Shown here: positions 1 through 8,746 of the stretch, in pieces
Layout: every line of letters begins with the position of its first letter
Numbering within the stretch: the stretch's first letter is position 1
Assembly: GCF_007748115.1 (NCBI RefSeq)
Contig: NZ_CP036289.1
Location: forward strand, 3,348,001-3,412,000
Direction: 5' to 3'
Length of the DNA: 64,000 nt
Source: Bremerella volcania
Lineage (GTDB): Bacteria > Planctomycetota > Planctomycetia > Pirellulales > Pirellulaceae
Translations under genes and position numbers: made by a program
Notes under the pieces: model-generated
The model's database searches: none
Told to the model about the DNA's origin: nothing
Seen by the model: the letters and a program-made list of their open reading frames with translations, nothing else

Positions 1-146
1 GTATAAATGTTGGAGTTATCTTATTCAGACTATTCACAAAACAGTACATGGCAAGCAATATGGATTCAGAATAATCTAATATTTATGCGTTAATGTGAGT
101 GGAACGACCCTCTTGCTTCGCGCACAGCACGCTCTAACCGTTCCCC

Positions 147-1601
147 TTGAATTCAGCTCTGATGTTCCAATCCCAAACTGAAGACCATTCGGGCAGTTCA
201 GACCAAATTCGCGTCTCCACTTTCTTGCGCAAGTGGTACTACTTCGCGATTACCATTCCGGTGTGCATTGGTCTCGGTGTCGTTCATTACTTCCTGGTGA
301 CGCCAACCTACGTCGTCACAGCACGCATTCTCATCCAAGAGCGTGGCCGTCCGCTAACGCCGCAAGAGGGGAATGTTTTAGACCAGGCGTTCTTGCCCAC
401 CCATGCCGAAATCCTCAGCAGTCCCTCGGTCATCAGTCGTGCCGTACCTTACATTCTCAGCGCTAAGGTCGATTCGCCAGAGAAGTCGCCGATCGACAAG
501 GTACTCGAACGCCTCGAAGTCCGTCCTCTCGCCGGGACTAACGTGATCAGCATTACGTACACCGACGAAGATCCCGAGTGGGCGATCGATGGTCTCAGCA
601 AGATCATCGACTCGTACCGCGAATATCTCTCCGAACGAGAGCAATCGGGACATCAGGAAACGATCGTTTTGCTCGACAAGCGGACCGAGAAGCTCCGGCA
701 GGAGATTGCGGATCTCCAGGTCGAATACCAAGAGGTACGAAGCAAAAGCCCGCTGCTTGGCAACGACGCCGACGCGGCATCCGTGCAGCGAAACAAGCTC
801 ATGCGTGTTGTTGAAGAGCTTGTTCGCACTCAGACCCAGCGGATCGCTCTCGAGAATCAACTGGAAACGCTATTGGCAATGTCGGGCGACGTGGCCGATC
901 CGAAGATCCATTGGGTCGCCAAGCCTGCGATCCCACACGAGTTCGACAATCAGCGAAAGATCGTCGAACTCCTTTCGCGCTTGAACGCCGAAGGCCTCCT
1001 GGCCGGAGCGCATTTGCAGACGGACCTCGATACCTTGCTCGCTTCCGAAGTGGAGTATTCAGAACTGCGTAAAAGCTACGGGGAGAAACATCCCAGTGTG
1101 CTCGGAGTCGCCGATCGGATCCAAACCATTGAGAACCGCCTGAATGAAATCGCCGCTTCAGCACCGGCGGCAATTCGGCAGGAGACTTCGTCACTGCGTC
1201 GTCGCGAGACGCAACTGGCATCGCTGTACCAAGAAGAGTTCGCGGAAGCCAAGAAGATCGACGAATATCTCGTGAAGCAGCAGCAGAAACTGGACGAGAT
1301 CGAGCTTGTCAAATCGGCCCACGATACGATCGTCATGCAATTGAATGAGCTACGTGTCGCCGATCAAGCGGTCACTGAAGGCCGGTCGAGCGTATTGGTA
1401 AGCGTCCTCGATGGCCCGATCCTTACCGACGAACTGCTTTGGCCGCAGCCCAAGCCGTTGTTTGGCATTTGCGTACTTGCCGGATTGGCAAGTGGCTTTT
1501 GCCTGGTCTTCGCATCCGAGAAGTTGAAGCAGTACAACCCGACAGTCGAACCATCCAGCGCTCCGCGACAGTTGCCGTTGGAGTTCAGTAGAACGGCCTA
1601 A
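147..1601 (+). CDS. Wzz/GumC-type polysaccharide chain-length determinant protein, no kinase domain
   Basis: Likely an inner-membrane polysaccharide co-polymerase that sets chain length and couples synthesis to export. The 484 residues have the family layout: a short cytoplasmic start, a membrane segment near residues 30-50 followed by the TPTYVVTARI strand typical of Wzz, a long charged periplasmic coiled coil (about 160-400), and a second membrane segment near 440-465 preceded by the proline-rich LWPQPKP motif. It ends soon after this helix, so the BY-kinase domain fused in many GumC/Wzc proteins is absent. The start is TTG at 147 or ATG at 162; a stop at 135-137 rules out anything longer. 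It heads a + strand operon with the Wzy/WaaL-like gene 10 bp downstream. Family call confident; exact partner polymer unknown. Confidence 0.85.
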   Translation: MNSALMFQSQTEDHSGSSDQIRVSTFLRKWYYFAITIPVCIGLGVVHYFLVTPTYVVTARILIQERGRPLTPQEGNVLDQAFLPTHAEILSSPSVISRAVPYILSAKVDSPEKSPIDKVLERLEVRPLAGTNVISITYTDEDPEWAIDGLSKIIDSYREYLSEREQSGHQETIVLLDKRTEKLRQEIADLQVEYQEVRSKSPLLGNDADAASVQRNKLMRVVEELVRTQTQRIALENQLETLLAMSGDVADPKIHWVAKPAIPHEFDNQRKIVELLSRLNAEGLLAGAHLQTDLDTLLASEVEYSELRKSYGEKHPSVLGVADRIQTIENRLNEIAASAPAAIRQETSSLRRRETQLASLYQEEFAEAKKIDEYLVKQQQKLDEIELVKSAHDTIVMQLNELRVADQAVTEGRSSVLVSVLDGPILTDELLWPQPKPLFGICVLAGLASGFCLVFASEKLKQYNPTVEPSSAPRQLPLEFSRTA

Positions 1602-1611
1602 TCGTCGCTCC

Positions 1612-3147
1612 ATGGAAGCAAGCTCCAGCAAGTCCGATATTCAGCAGATCGCCTATCTCTGGGGAAGTTGGTTCGCCATCATCACCCTCTGGATCCTGGC
1701 GGCGTTTCACGTGCTCTCGGGTGCCAGTCCGGTTTGGCTTGGGATCGTCATTCTTCCGGTCGTGCTCGTCGCAGGCTACTTGAAACCCCACCTCGCGACT
1801 TATGCCTGCGTGTTTTTAATCTATTCCAACCTGCCGGTCGTCGCGGCACAGTTCCACGGCTTGCCTTATGCAATCGTGGCGATGACGCCTGCGATGCTGC
1901 TGCTTCCCCTGGGCTACTTTCTATGGGTACGAGGCGAAGGCATCATCTTTCCGTGGGAAGGAATGTTCGTCGTGGGCATGGTCGTCGTCCAGTCGTTCGG
2001 GGTCATGTTCTCGCGGGCCCCGGATGAATCGTTCTCGGATCTGGTCCGGTCGATATTCGAAGGCCTGGGCTTGTTTTTTCTGGTGATCAACGCGATTCGC
2101 ACGCCGGAGATTCTCCGTGGATCGCTTTGGGCCATTTTGGCGACCGGCGCATTCATGGGTGCGGTGACCGGCCATCAGTATTTGACCAATAACTATCAAA
2201 GCGATTACGGCGGACTGGCTCAGGCCGATCAACTCGGCTTTAGCGAAGTCAACGAACGTGGCGTCTCGATCGTTCGAGCACGCTCAGCTGGCCCCATCGG
2301 TGAGAAGAATCGTTATGCCCAAAACATGTTAATGCTGCTGCCCATAGGCGTTTGCCTTGCATTAACGCAGCGGAATCAATGGCTCAAAGCGCTGGCCTGG
2401 GGCGCGACAGGTTTGACCATCTTCGGCTGGGCCGTGACGTTTTCGCGAGGCTCGGTCGTTGGTCTGGCAGGGGCCATCGTGATAGCCGTTTTCCTCGGGT
2501 ACTTGCGTCCGAGGGTCTTGGTCGTCATGGGAATCACCGCCGTGCTGTTTGTCGCGGTCATGCCTGCCTATCGAGAGCGAATTACCTCGCTATTGGCCGC
2601 CAGCCAGTTAGTTACGTCGACCCAAGGCAGCCAGGAAATTGATGGTTCGCTGCGAAGCCGGGCCACCATCATGATGGCGGCCGCGAACGTGATTGCCGAA
2701 AACCCCATCCTAGGTGTCGGTCAGGGAATGTTTCCTTATTACGCTCGCGAGTATGGCAAAAAAAGCGGCTACAGCGTGGTGCATGGCAACTGGGAAGCTC
2801 ACAACCTGTACCTGGGAATCGGGGCCGATAGTGGCCTCCTTGGGCTCAGTTGTTTCCTGGCGGCGATTGGCGTCGTCATCGTGCGCCTTCATCGCATCCG
2901 CCGTCAGTTTCTGCAAACCAATCCGGCGGTCGCGTTAACGGCCACGGCCTTGGTCTTTACGCTGTTGATCTATCTCATGTCAGGCATGTTCTTACATTAC
3001 TCGTACATCCGCTATTTCTGGCTGATGTTTGCAATGGCCAGCGCTACGGCAACCATTTTCGCTCGAACAACAACGTCGCAGCCGACGAATCAAGCATCTC
3101 AGAATTATTCTGATCCCATCCATAAATTAACCAATCAGAATGGATAA
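1612..3147 (+). CDS. O-antigen ligase/polymerase-like (Wzy/WaaL) membrane protein
   Basis: Multi-pass inner-membrane protein of 511 residues, with about a dozen hydrophobic segments and one large periplasmic loop between roughly residues 325 and 400. That loop ends with EAHNLYLGIGADSGLLGL, the His-containing motif seen near the end of the loop in the O-antigen ligase family (PF04932). Such proteins polymerise repeat units or transfer them to an acceptor. The position directly after the Wzz-like gene and before further polysaccharide genes fits a polymerase role, but ligase and polymerase cannot be separated by sequence alone. Starts with ATG at 1612. Confidence 0.85.
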   Translation: MEASSSKSDIQQIAYLWGSWFAIITLWILAAFHVLSGASPVWLGIVILPVVLVAGYLKPHLATYACVFLIYSNLPVVAAQFHGLPYAIVAMTPAMLLLPLGYFLWVRGEGIIFPWEGMFVVGMVVVQSFGVMFSRAPDESFSDLVRSIFEGLGLFFLVINAIRTPEILRGSLWAILATGAFMGAVTGHQYLTNNYQSDYGGLAQADQLGFSEVNERGVSIVRARSAGPIGEKNRYAQNMLMLLPIGVCLALTQRNQWLKALAWGATGLTIFGWAVTFSRGSVVGLAGAIVIAVFLGYLRPRVLVVMGITAVLFVAVMPAYRERITSLLAASQLVTSTQGSQEIDGSLRSRATIMMAAANVIAENPILGVGQGMFPYYAREYGKKSGYSVVHGNWEAHNLYLGIGADSGLLGLSCFLAAIGVVIVRLHRIRRQFLQTNPAVALTATALVFTLLIYLMSGMFLHYSYIRYFWLMFAMASATATIFARTTTSQPTNQASQNYSDPIHKLTNQNG

Positions 3148-3197
3148 CGTTGCGGAAATCCGCATTCCAATCAACAACAACCGCTTCAGCGAACATC

Positions 3198-4112
3198 GTG
3201 ACAGAGACACCCTTAGAAACGATCGGCATTCTGGCTCCCGGTGAAATGGGTTCCGCCTTGGCGGACGTCTTTCGCCGGAACGGCTGCCGGGTTATCACTT
3301 CGGTACAAAACCGAAGCGATCGTACTAAGCAAATCGTCAAGGCGGCACAGCTCGAAACTTTGCCGACTTTACAAGAGGTTGTCGATCAGTCGTCGATCTT
3401 GATCTCGACCGCGCCGCCTCAGCATGCGGCAGATCTGGCAAAGGAAGTGGTCGACCTGGTTCCACGCGAGGGCACCCTGTACATCGACGCGAACTCGATC
3501 GCGCCCCAAACGACGCGGCATATTCATCAGTTGGTAAGCTCCGCAGGCATGACCATGGTCGACATGGCCATTCGCGGTCTGGCAAGTAAACTCGTTCAGC
3601 AGGGTGCGATCTACTTGAGTGGACCACAGCTAGAGCGGATTGCTCCACTGCTTCGTCCCATCGAGACAGAAGATCTGGGCGACGAAGTTGGCAGCGCATC
3701 GCTCTTGAAGATGCTGATGGGAGGACTTTCCAAGGGAGTCGCCACACTGGTCATGGAACTGGGTGTCGGTGCCGAGCGTGCCGGAATTCTTGACCGGTTT
3801 CTGCAGGGAGTGGGCCGATATTACCCAGACGTCATGGCGGCCATGGAATCGGTTCTTCCCACCTATCCACAACATGCCGGGCGGCGTGCCCACGAGCTAC
3901 ACGAAGTCGCCGCATGCCTGGCCGAATGTGGTATCGAAAGCCAGGTCGTTGCCGGGAGTGGTCGACTTCTTCAAAGTTGCTCGCAAACGGACTTGGAACA
4001 GTCGAGCGCCCAACTCAAAACAGCTAACGTTCACGAAATCATCCGAGCTTTGTCGCATCAATCATCGTTCTTATCGTTATCTACAGGTCAGCCCTTCGTA
4101 GATTCGCACTAG
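3198..4112 (+). CDS. NAD(P)-dependent beta-hydroxyacid dehydrogenase-like protein
   Basis: Begins with a Rossmann dinucleotide-binding fold: TIGILAPGEMGSALADVFRR has the GxGxMG-like glycine pattern, with the first Gly replaced by Ala. It continues with a STAPP segment and a DANSIAP segment, as in the 3-hydroxyisobutyrate / 6-phosphogluconate dehydrogenase superfamily. The C-terminal part resembles the DUF1932 helical domain. Two starts are possible: TTG at 3150, 2 bp after the previous stop, or GTG at 3198; the latter puts the Rossmann fold at the usual distance from the N-terminus and was chosen. The substrate is unknown. It sits with the RraA-like gene in the middle of a polysaccharide operon, which suggests either precursor supply or an embedded metabolic pair. 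Confidence 0.75.
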   Translation: MTETPLETIGILAPGEMGSALADVFRRNGCRVITSVQNRSDRTKQIVKAAQLETLPTLQEVVDQSSILISTAPPQHAADLAKEVVDLVPREGTLYIDANSIAPQTTRHIHQLVSSAGMTMVDMAIRGLASKLVQQGAIYLSGPQLERIAPLLRPIETEDLGDEVGSASLLKMLMGGLSKGVATLVMELGVGAERAGILDRFLQGVGRYYPDVMAAMESVLPTYPQHAGRRAHELHEVAACLAECGIESQVVAGSGRLLQSCSQTDLEQSSAQLKTANVHEIIRALSHQSSFLSLSTGQPFVDSH

Positions 4113-4153
4113 CCAACGTTCGCCGGACGCCAGCAACGCAAAAAAACAGCATC

Positions 4154-4945
4154 ATGAATAAACGCCTAAGGTCAGCCGCTTTGAATCCCGGACCGGGATT
4201 TCGAATTCGCACCGACTTTGTCCGTCTCGAAGCGATCGTCTATCGACAACTGGCCCGCTTCGAGACGCCGGACATCTCGGACATGCTCAACCGTCTTTAT
4301 GCGGTCGACTCCAACATTCGTTCGCTCGCCAGTACCAATCATCGCATTTACGGTCCCGTTTGCACGGTGAAAGTCTTTCCTGGCGACAACCTGATGGTTC
4401 ACAAGGTACTTGATATCGCCAAGCCGGGTGATATCGTGGCGATCGATGCGGGCGGTTCCCACATGAATGCCGTCCTGGGCGACATCATCTGCACCAAGGC
4501 GCGCCATCGCGGCATTCAAGGCTTTATCGTCGACGGACTGATTCGCGACCTACCACAGATTCAGGAACTCGATTTTCCGGTGTTTGCTCGCGGCGAGACC
4601 GCGATCGGACCGCTGCATCGAGGTCCTGGCGAAATCAACTTCCCGATCGCTCTGGGGGGCATCGTCGTGAACCCTGGGGATGTGATTGTTGCTGACGCCG
4701 CAGGCATCGTCGCTGCCCCTCAAGACATCGTCGCCGAGCTGATCCGCCGTTTGAAAGTCCACGAGGCTGGCTCCCGCGAGTACATCGAAGCCGTGCAGCG
4801 GGGCGAATTCTCGAATGCCTGGGTCGACGAACTCCTTGCCGAACAGAACTGCGTCATCGAGACACCTGAAGTCGATCCTCTTCCCTCCGTGTTGAAGGAC
4901 TCCGTTACCCTACCTGGTCCGATCGAATCCGAAGAACACGCGTAG
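4154..4945 (+). CDS. RraA / HMG-aldolase family protein
   Basis: A 263-residue member of PF03737, which includes RraA (RNase E inhibitor) and class II pyruvate aldolases acting on 4-hydroxy-4-methyl-2-oxoglutarate or related oxo-acids. After LGD there are exactly 20 residues and then RD (GFIVDGLIRD), the D-x20-R-D motif that marks metal-binding aldolases/decarboxylases and is missing from true RraA. The acidic residue often found a few positions after RD is not in the usual place (RDLPQ). An enzymatic role is therefore more likely than RNase regulation. It follows the dehydrogenase-like gene by 41 bp and precedes the ATP-grasp gene by 5 bp. Confidence 0.8.
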   Translation: MNKRLRSAALNPGPGFRIRTDFVRLEAIVYRQLARFETPDISDMLNRLYAVDSNIRSLASTNHRIYGPVCTVKVFPGDNLMVHKVLDIAKPGDIVAIDAGGSHMNAVLGDIICTKARHRGIQGFIVDGLIRDLPQIQELDFPVFARGETAIGPLHRGPGEINFPIALGGIVVNPGDVIVADAAGIVAAPQDIVAELIRRLKVHEAGSREYIEAVQRGEFSNAWVDELLAEQNCVIETPEVDPLPSVLKDSVTLPGPIESEEHA

Positions 4946-4950
4946 GTTTC

Positions 4951-6048
4951 GTGATGTGGAATCATCTTGACCTTCATGCGCGAAGTCTTTGGACGCTGGC
5001 CCGGACGAAGCTGGCAGCTCGTCGCGGAATAGGCAAAGCAATGCAGCGGCAGCGTGACGAATTCTATTCGCATGCCTGGGAGCAAGCGGCCGCGCAGATC
5101 GGAGCCTCGTTCGACCACCTGGAAGGCGGGCTCTACGAGATTCGTCGCCACGGCCAAAGCACCCGAGTCTGGAAGAACTATACACCGCACGACGATCCGG
5201 GCACCCTTCGCCTGGCTGGCAATAAGCCGCTGGTTTTGCAAAAGCTGAAGCAGGTCGCCCCGCAGTCTCCCTGGAAAACCTTCACCATCGCGTCCCTCGA
5301 CACAGCACGCAAACTGCTCGACGGTAGCCCGCATGTTGTGAAGCCTGCCCGCAACACCGGCGCCGGATCGGGTGTCACCACAGGCGTACGGACTTTAAGC
5401 GATCTCCGAACGTCAGCGGCAATTGCATCGGCCTTCGATTCGACGCTGCTGATCGAAAAGCAGATTGCAGGAGCCAACTATCGCCTCCTGTTTCTGTATG
5501 GCGAGTTGCTCGAAGTCGTTCGTCGTGATCCTCCTGCCATTCAAGGAGACGGCAGAAGTTCGATTCGACAATTGGTCGCGGCGGAGAACGCACTTCGCCG
5601 CGAACAGGGGTGGCGACGCGCGCAAACCATGTTGACGGTCGATGACGACATGCGACGTACCTTGTCCTCTTCCGGATTGACTCTGCGATCGGTTCCCCCG
5701 GCGGACCAACCGGTAACGCTCAAGACGGTCATCAACGAGAACCAAGCGGCCGAAAACGAAGTTGTGGATGATCTGTGTCCCGAGATTGTCGCTTCGTGTC
5801 GCGATTGCGCTCGCGAGTTGGGCATTCAATTGGCAGGGGTCGATATCATCACGACCGATCCAAGCGTCCCGCTCGAGCAGTCGGGTGGCGTTGTGCTGGA
5901 AGTGAATACGACGCCTGGGTTCTATCATCACTTGGATTGCGACGAATTGAAGTGCCGCGTCGCCCCTGCGATTCTGGACGCGGCTTTGCGGCAGTCAAAC
6001 TCTTCTCTCAAATCGCAGCTCAACGAAAAGTGGGAGGTGGCCAACTGA
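4951..6048 (+). CDS. Cyanophycin-synthetase-type ATP-grasp ligase
   Basis: 365 residues, nearly all a single ATP-grasp domain. It shows VVKPARNTGAGSGV (Lys131 and a glycine-rich loop), LLIEKQIAG (hinge), NYRLLFLYGELLEVVRRDP and GDGRSSIRQLVAAEN, and metal-binding VVLEVNTTPG (Glu317, Asn319). The block from the hinge through the GDG..SI..L...EN segment matches the ATP-grasp domain of cyanophycin synthetase CphA, but the CphA N-terminal domain and the C-terminal Mur-ligase-like domain are absent. ATP-grasp enzymes activate a carboxylate as acyl phosphate and join it to an amine, so it could add an amino acid to a carbohydrate or carrier. Starts at GTG 4951 or ATG 4954 and overlaps the next gene by 1 base. 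Confidence 0.75.
   Translation: MMWNHLDLHARSLWTLARTKLAARRGIGKAMQRQRDEFYSHAWEQAAAQIGASFDHLEGGLYEIRRHGQSTRVWKNYTPHDDPGTLRLAGNKPLVLQKLKQVAPQSPWKTFTIASLDTARKLLDGSPHVVKPARNTGAGSGVTTGVRTLSDLRTSAAIASAFDSTLLIEKQIAGANYRLLFLYGELLEVVRRDPPAIQGDGRSSIRQLVAAENALRREQGWRRAQTMLTVDDDMRRTLSSSGLTLRSVPPADQPVTLKTVINENQAAENEVVDDLCPEIVASCRDCARELGIQLAGVDIITTDPSVPLEQSGGVVLEVNTTPGFYHHLDCDELKCRVAPAILDAALRQSNSSLKSQLNEKWEVAN
6032..6040 (+). promoter_or_regulatory. Shine-Dalgarno site fixing the start at 6048
   Basis: GGGAGGTGG lies 7-8 bases before ATG 6048, inside the end of the upstream gene. The reading frame is open for another 91 codons upstream, so this site decides the start. Confidence 0.7.
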
Positions 6049-7274
6049 TGTCTGCGATACCTCCCGCGGTAAGCAAGCCGTCCCTACCACGTGAAACGGC
6101 CTGTTCAATGACCACCAGGCCTCCGGCCATCATCATTGGTGGCGGAGCGAATGCCCTCTCGATTGCCCGCAGCTTGGGTCGCCAAGGCATCCAGGTTTGG
6201 GTACTCAACTACGCCCATTCTCCCGTGCGTTACTCTCGATTCGCCACGTGGCTGACTCTGGACGGAGCGTCGCAGGGCAAGTCGGCGTGGGGAGACTTCC
6301 TGCTTGGTTCGGCTTCCGATGACCTGGAAGGGGCCGTCCTCATTCCCGCGAGTGATGTTGCCTTGGAACTGCTGATCGAGCACTACGCGAAGCTGAAACG
6401 CAAATTTCGTCTTGATCTGTTCGTGCCGGATGCTCAGGCCTCGATGCTCAATAAGTTGGAAACCTACCAGGCCGCGGCGCGCGTCGGTGTCCCAACCCCC
6501 AAATTCTGGCTCGTCGACTCAAAATCCTCAGTCATGAGTCTTCAGGATGAACTCGTCTTTCCGCTGCTGGTGAAGCCGCTTTACTCGCATCGATTTGTTG
6601 CCACGTTTGGCGTGAAATTCCTGGTTGCGGAGACATTCGAGCAGCTGAAGTCTGCTTGGGACAAGATCGACGAAGACCACGAGGTTATGCTCGTGGAAAA
6701 GATTCCCGGGCCCGACAGCCAACTTTGCAGCTACTACACCTACATCGATGAAGATGGCAAGCACCTGTTTCAGTTCACCAAGCGTATCATCCGAAGGTTT
6801 CCTCCCGAGATGGGGGTCGCGTGTCGGCACGTTACCGCTCACATTCCGGAACTGGTAGAGCCTGCCACGAAACTGTTCGCCGAAGCAGGCTTACGCGGTC
6901 TGGCCAACGTCGAGTTCAAACAAGACCCACGGGACGGGGTTTTAAAGCTCATTGAATGCAACGCCCGAATTACCGCAGCGAACATTTTGCTCGATCGCTG
7001 TGGATATGATCTGGCGTCGTTTCTGTATCAACGCGTCGTCCAGGGTGAGCTACCGCAGTTCGGGGACTACCCCGATGAAGCCTACCTCTGGAATCCGGTC
7101 GACGACCTGCGGGCTTTTCTTCAGCTGAGAATCCGCGGGGAGTTGAGTTTTTGGGAGTGGATTCGAAGCATCAGCAAGACAAACGTGACCCTTCAGATCT
7201 TCCAATGGAGTGACCCCCTGCCTGCGTGGATGGATACCTGGCATCGACTTCGTCGGGTTTTGAAACGCAAATAA
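6048..7274 (+). CDS. ATP-grasp carboxylate-amine ligase-like protein
   Basis: A 408-residue ATP-grasp protein unrelated in detail to the preceding one. It has an N-terminal nucleotide-like fold (PAIIIGGGANALSIARSLGRQGIQVWVLN), a SMLNKLETYQAAARVGVPTP segment, LLVKPLYS (ATP-binding Lys), MLVEKIPGPDSQLCSYYTY, and the metal-binding end LANVEFKQ...LKLIECNARI. This matches the D-aspartate ligase / PurK-like group often found in capsule and surface-polymer loci. The start ATG overlaps the previous TGA as ATGA and has a good ribosome binding site, indicating translational coupling. It probably attaches an amino acid or similar group to a sugar nucleotide or cell-surface component; the substrate is unknown. 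Confidence 0.75.
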   Translation: MSAIPPAVSKPSLPRETACSMTTRPPAIIIGGGANALSIARSLGRQGIQVWVLNYAHSPVRYSRFATWLTLDGASQGKSAWGDFLLGSASDDLEGAVLIPASDVALELLIEHYAKLKRKFRLDLFVPDAQASMLNKLETYQAAARVGVPTPKFWLVDSKSSVMSLQDELVFPLLVKPLYSHRFVATFGVKFLVAETFEQLKSAWDKIDEDHEVMLVEKIPGPDSQLCSYYTYIDEDGKHLFQFTKRIIRRFPPEMGVACRHVTAHIPELVEPATKLFAEAGLRGLANVEFKQDPRDGVLKLIECNARITAANILLDRCGYDLASFLYQRVVQGELPQFGDYPDEAYLWNPVDDLRAFLQLRIRGELSFWEWIRSISKTNVTLQIFQWSDPLPAWMDTWHRLRRVLKRK

Positions 7275-7277
7275 CTT

Positions 7278-8744
7278 TTGTGGCAAAGCGGTCTCATGCG
7301 TGAAGAAAATCATCCTCAAGATCCAACTGATTTCGGCAGGCAATTTTCCATCTTTGCCTTTCTGATGGCATGTGGAATTTTGTTTCACCAGTCGTTTCTC
7401 TCGGATTGGAATCCACTCTCCCATCATATCTTGCCGTCATTGGCGGCAATCATCGTGCTCTCACGTCCAAGGTCGCTGGTGGCATTCCCGGTGATGACCG
7501 CCGCGCATTTGGCCAGTGTCTTCGTTGATCTTCCTTACGTCGTCAATCACTGGATCTTTGTTGGCGTCATCGACGTCGCGATCCTGCTGACGGCGCTGGC
7601 TCTATGGGGGCGGCATCGGTTTGCTCGGCTGACCGGTGGAGAACTCCTCCAAGTGCTTGCCCCGGTGATACGCTGGTCGGTGCTTATGATGTACACGTTT
7701 GCCGCACTGGCGAAACTTAATTCTGACTTCTTCAAGCCAGAGTTAAGTGCTGCCGTCTCCTTGTATGGCGGACTGTCGGAGAAGCTAGGGGGAATCCTGC
7801 CTCAAGAGACCTGGGCTTTCCATCTTGTCATCTGGGGAACGGCCACTCTGGAGTGTTCGTTGCCGTTTCTCCTGTCCATCAGAAAAACTCGCTGGCTTGG
7901 CATTGCCCTGGCCTTCTCGTTTCACTTCGCCATGGGGGTGTCGGGCTTTATTCCGTTCTCTGGTTTTGCGGTCGCATTTCTCTTTTTGTTTCTGCCGGAA
8001 GACGTGCCGGCTCGCTTTTCTGAATTTCGAACCAAGATGCCATGGCTGGATAAGTCATGTACCGCGATCGTCCGAGTCTTTGGCAGCCCAGTAACACCGA
8101 TCACTTTGTGCCTGGCTTGGTTTTTAATCGCTTGCACACGAACGTATGCCTGGCTTCCGCCGGACCAGGTTCGCATGGCGGTCATTCGCGTCGGGCAGTT
8201 GCTGTTCGCGCTCTATTACGGCGGCGTGGCATTCTTCGTTTGGAAAATGTACGGCCGCACGCTCCTTGACCCCAGCGATCAGCCGCGCCCGGCATCGCTG
8301 AAGCTGGCCAGCATCGGTTTGGCGATCGTTCCGCTGGTCGTCATCCTGAACGCATTGTGCCCCTACATCGGCTTGAAGACCGAAAGCTCATTCACGATGT
8401 ATAGTAACCTTCAGACGGAAGGAAATCAGTGGAACCACCTGTTGATGCCCAAAGCGATGAAAGTCTTTCACTGGCAAGACGACCTGGTGAGCATTATCGA
8501 CTCGACCTACCCGCCGTTTGAGCACGCCGCGAAGGAAGGTATCCGGTTAACGTGGTTTGAGTTTCACCGCCAGACCAGCGAGGCCGACAGCATCGCCGTG
8601 ACCTATCGCCGAGGGGACGAAATCTACCAGGTCGCGGACTCCAAAAGTGATCCGGTTTTGTCGAGTCCGCCTGAAGTTTATTGGGGGAAGTGGATGTGGT
8701 TTCGCGAAGTGCCACTGCCTGAGAAGAACACCATTCGGCATTAA
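7278..8744 (+). CDS. HTTM-like (vitamin K gamma-carboxylase-like) integral membrane protein
   Basis: 488 residues with about ten hydrophobic segments over residues 1-370 and a soluble C-terminal part. Features in common with HTTM-type membrane proteins include a central FAALAKLNSDFF segment, a FSFHFAMGVSGFIPFSGFAVAFLFLFLP pair of helices, and TESSFTMYSNLQTEGNQWNH followed by a beta-rich tail. The biochemical role of bacterial HTTM proteins is not settled. The start is TTG 7278 or ATG 7296 (residue 7); it lies 3 bp after the ATP-grasp gene and 2 bp before the deacetylase gene, so it belongs to the operon. Function in polysaccharide modification is inferred only from this position. Confidence 0.6.
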   Translation: MWQSGLMREENHPQDPTDFGRQFSIFAFLMACGILFHQSFLSDWNPLSHHILPSLAAIIVLSRPRSLVAFPVMTAAHLASVFVDLPYVVNHWIFVGVIDVAILLTALALWGRHRFARLTGGELLQVLAPVIRWSVLMMYTFAALAKLNSDFFKPELSAAVSLYGGLSEKLGGILPQETWAFHLVIWGTATLECSLPFLLSIRKTRWLGIALAFSFHFAMGVSGFIPFSGFAVAFLFLFLPEDVPARFSEFRTKMPWLDKSCTAIVRVFGSPVTPITLCLAWFLIACTRTYAWLPPDQVRMAVIRVGQLLFALYYGGVAFFVWKMYGRTLLDPSDQPRPASLKLASIGLAIVPLVVILNALCPYIGLKTESSFTMYSNLQTEGNQWNHLLMPKAMKVFHWQDDLVSIIDSTYPPFEHAAKEGIRLTWFEFHRQTSEADSIAVTYRRGDEIYQVADSKSDPVLSSPPEVYWGKWMWFREVPLPEKNTIRH

Positions 8745-8746
8745 TC

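Noticed and set aside
5775-6047. 91-codon upstream extension of the second ATP-grasp gene
   Set aside because: It overlaps the preceding ATP-grasp gene and lacks family sequence; a good ribosome site supports ATG 6048.
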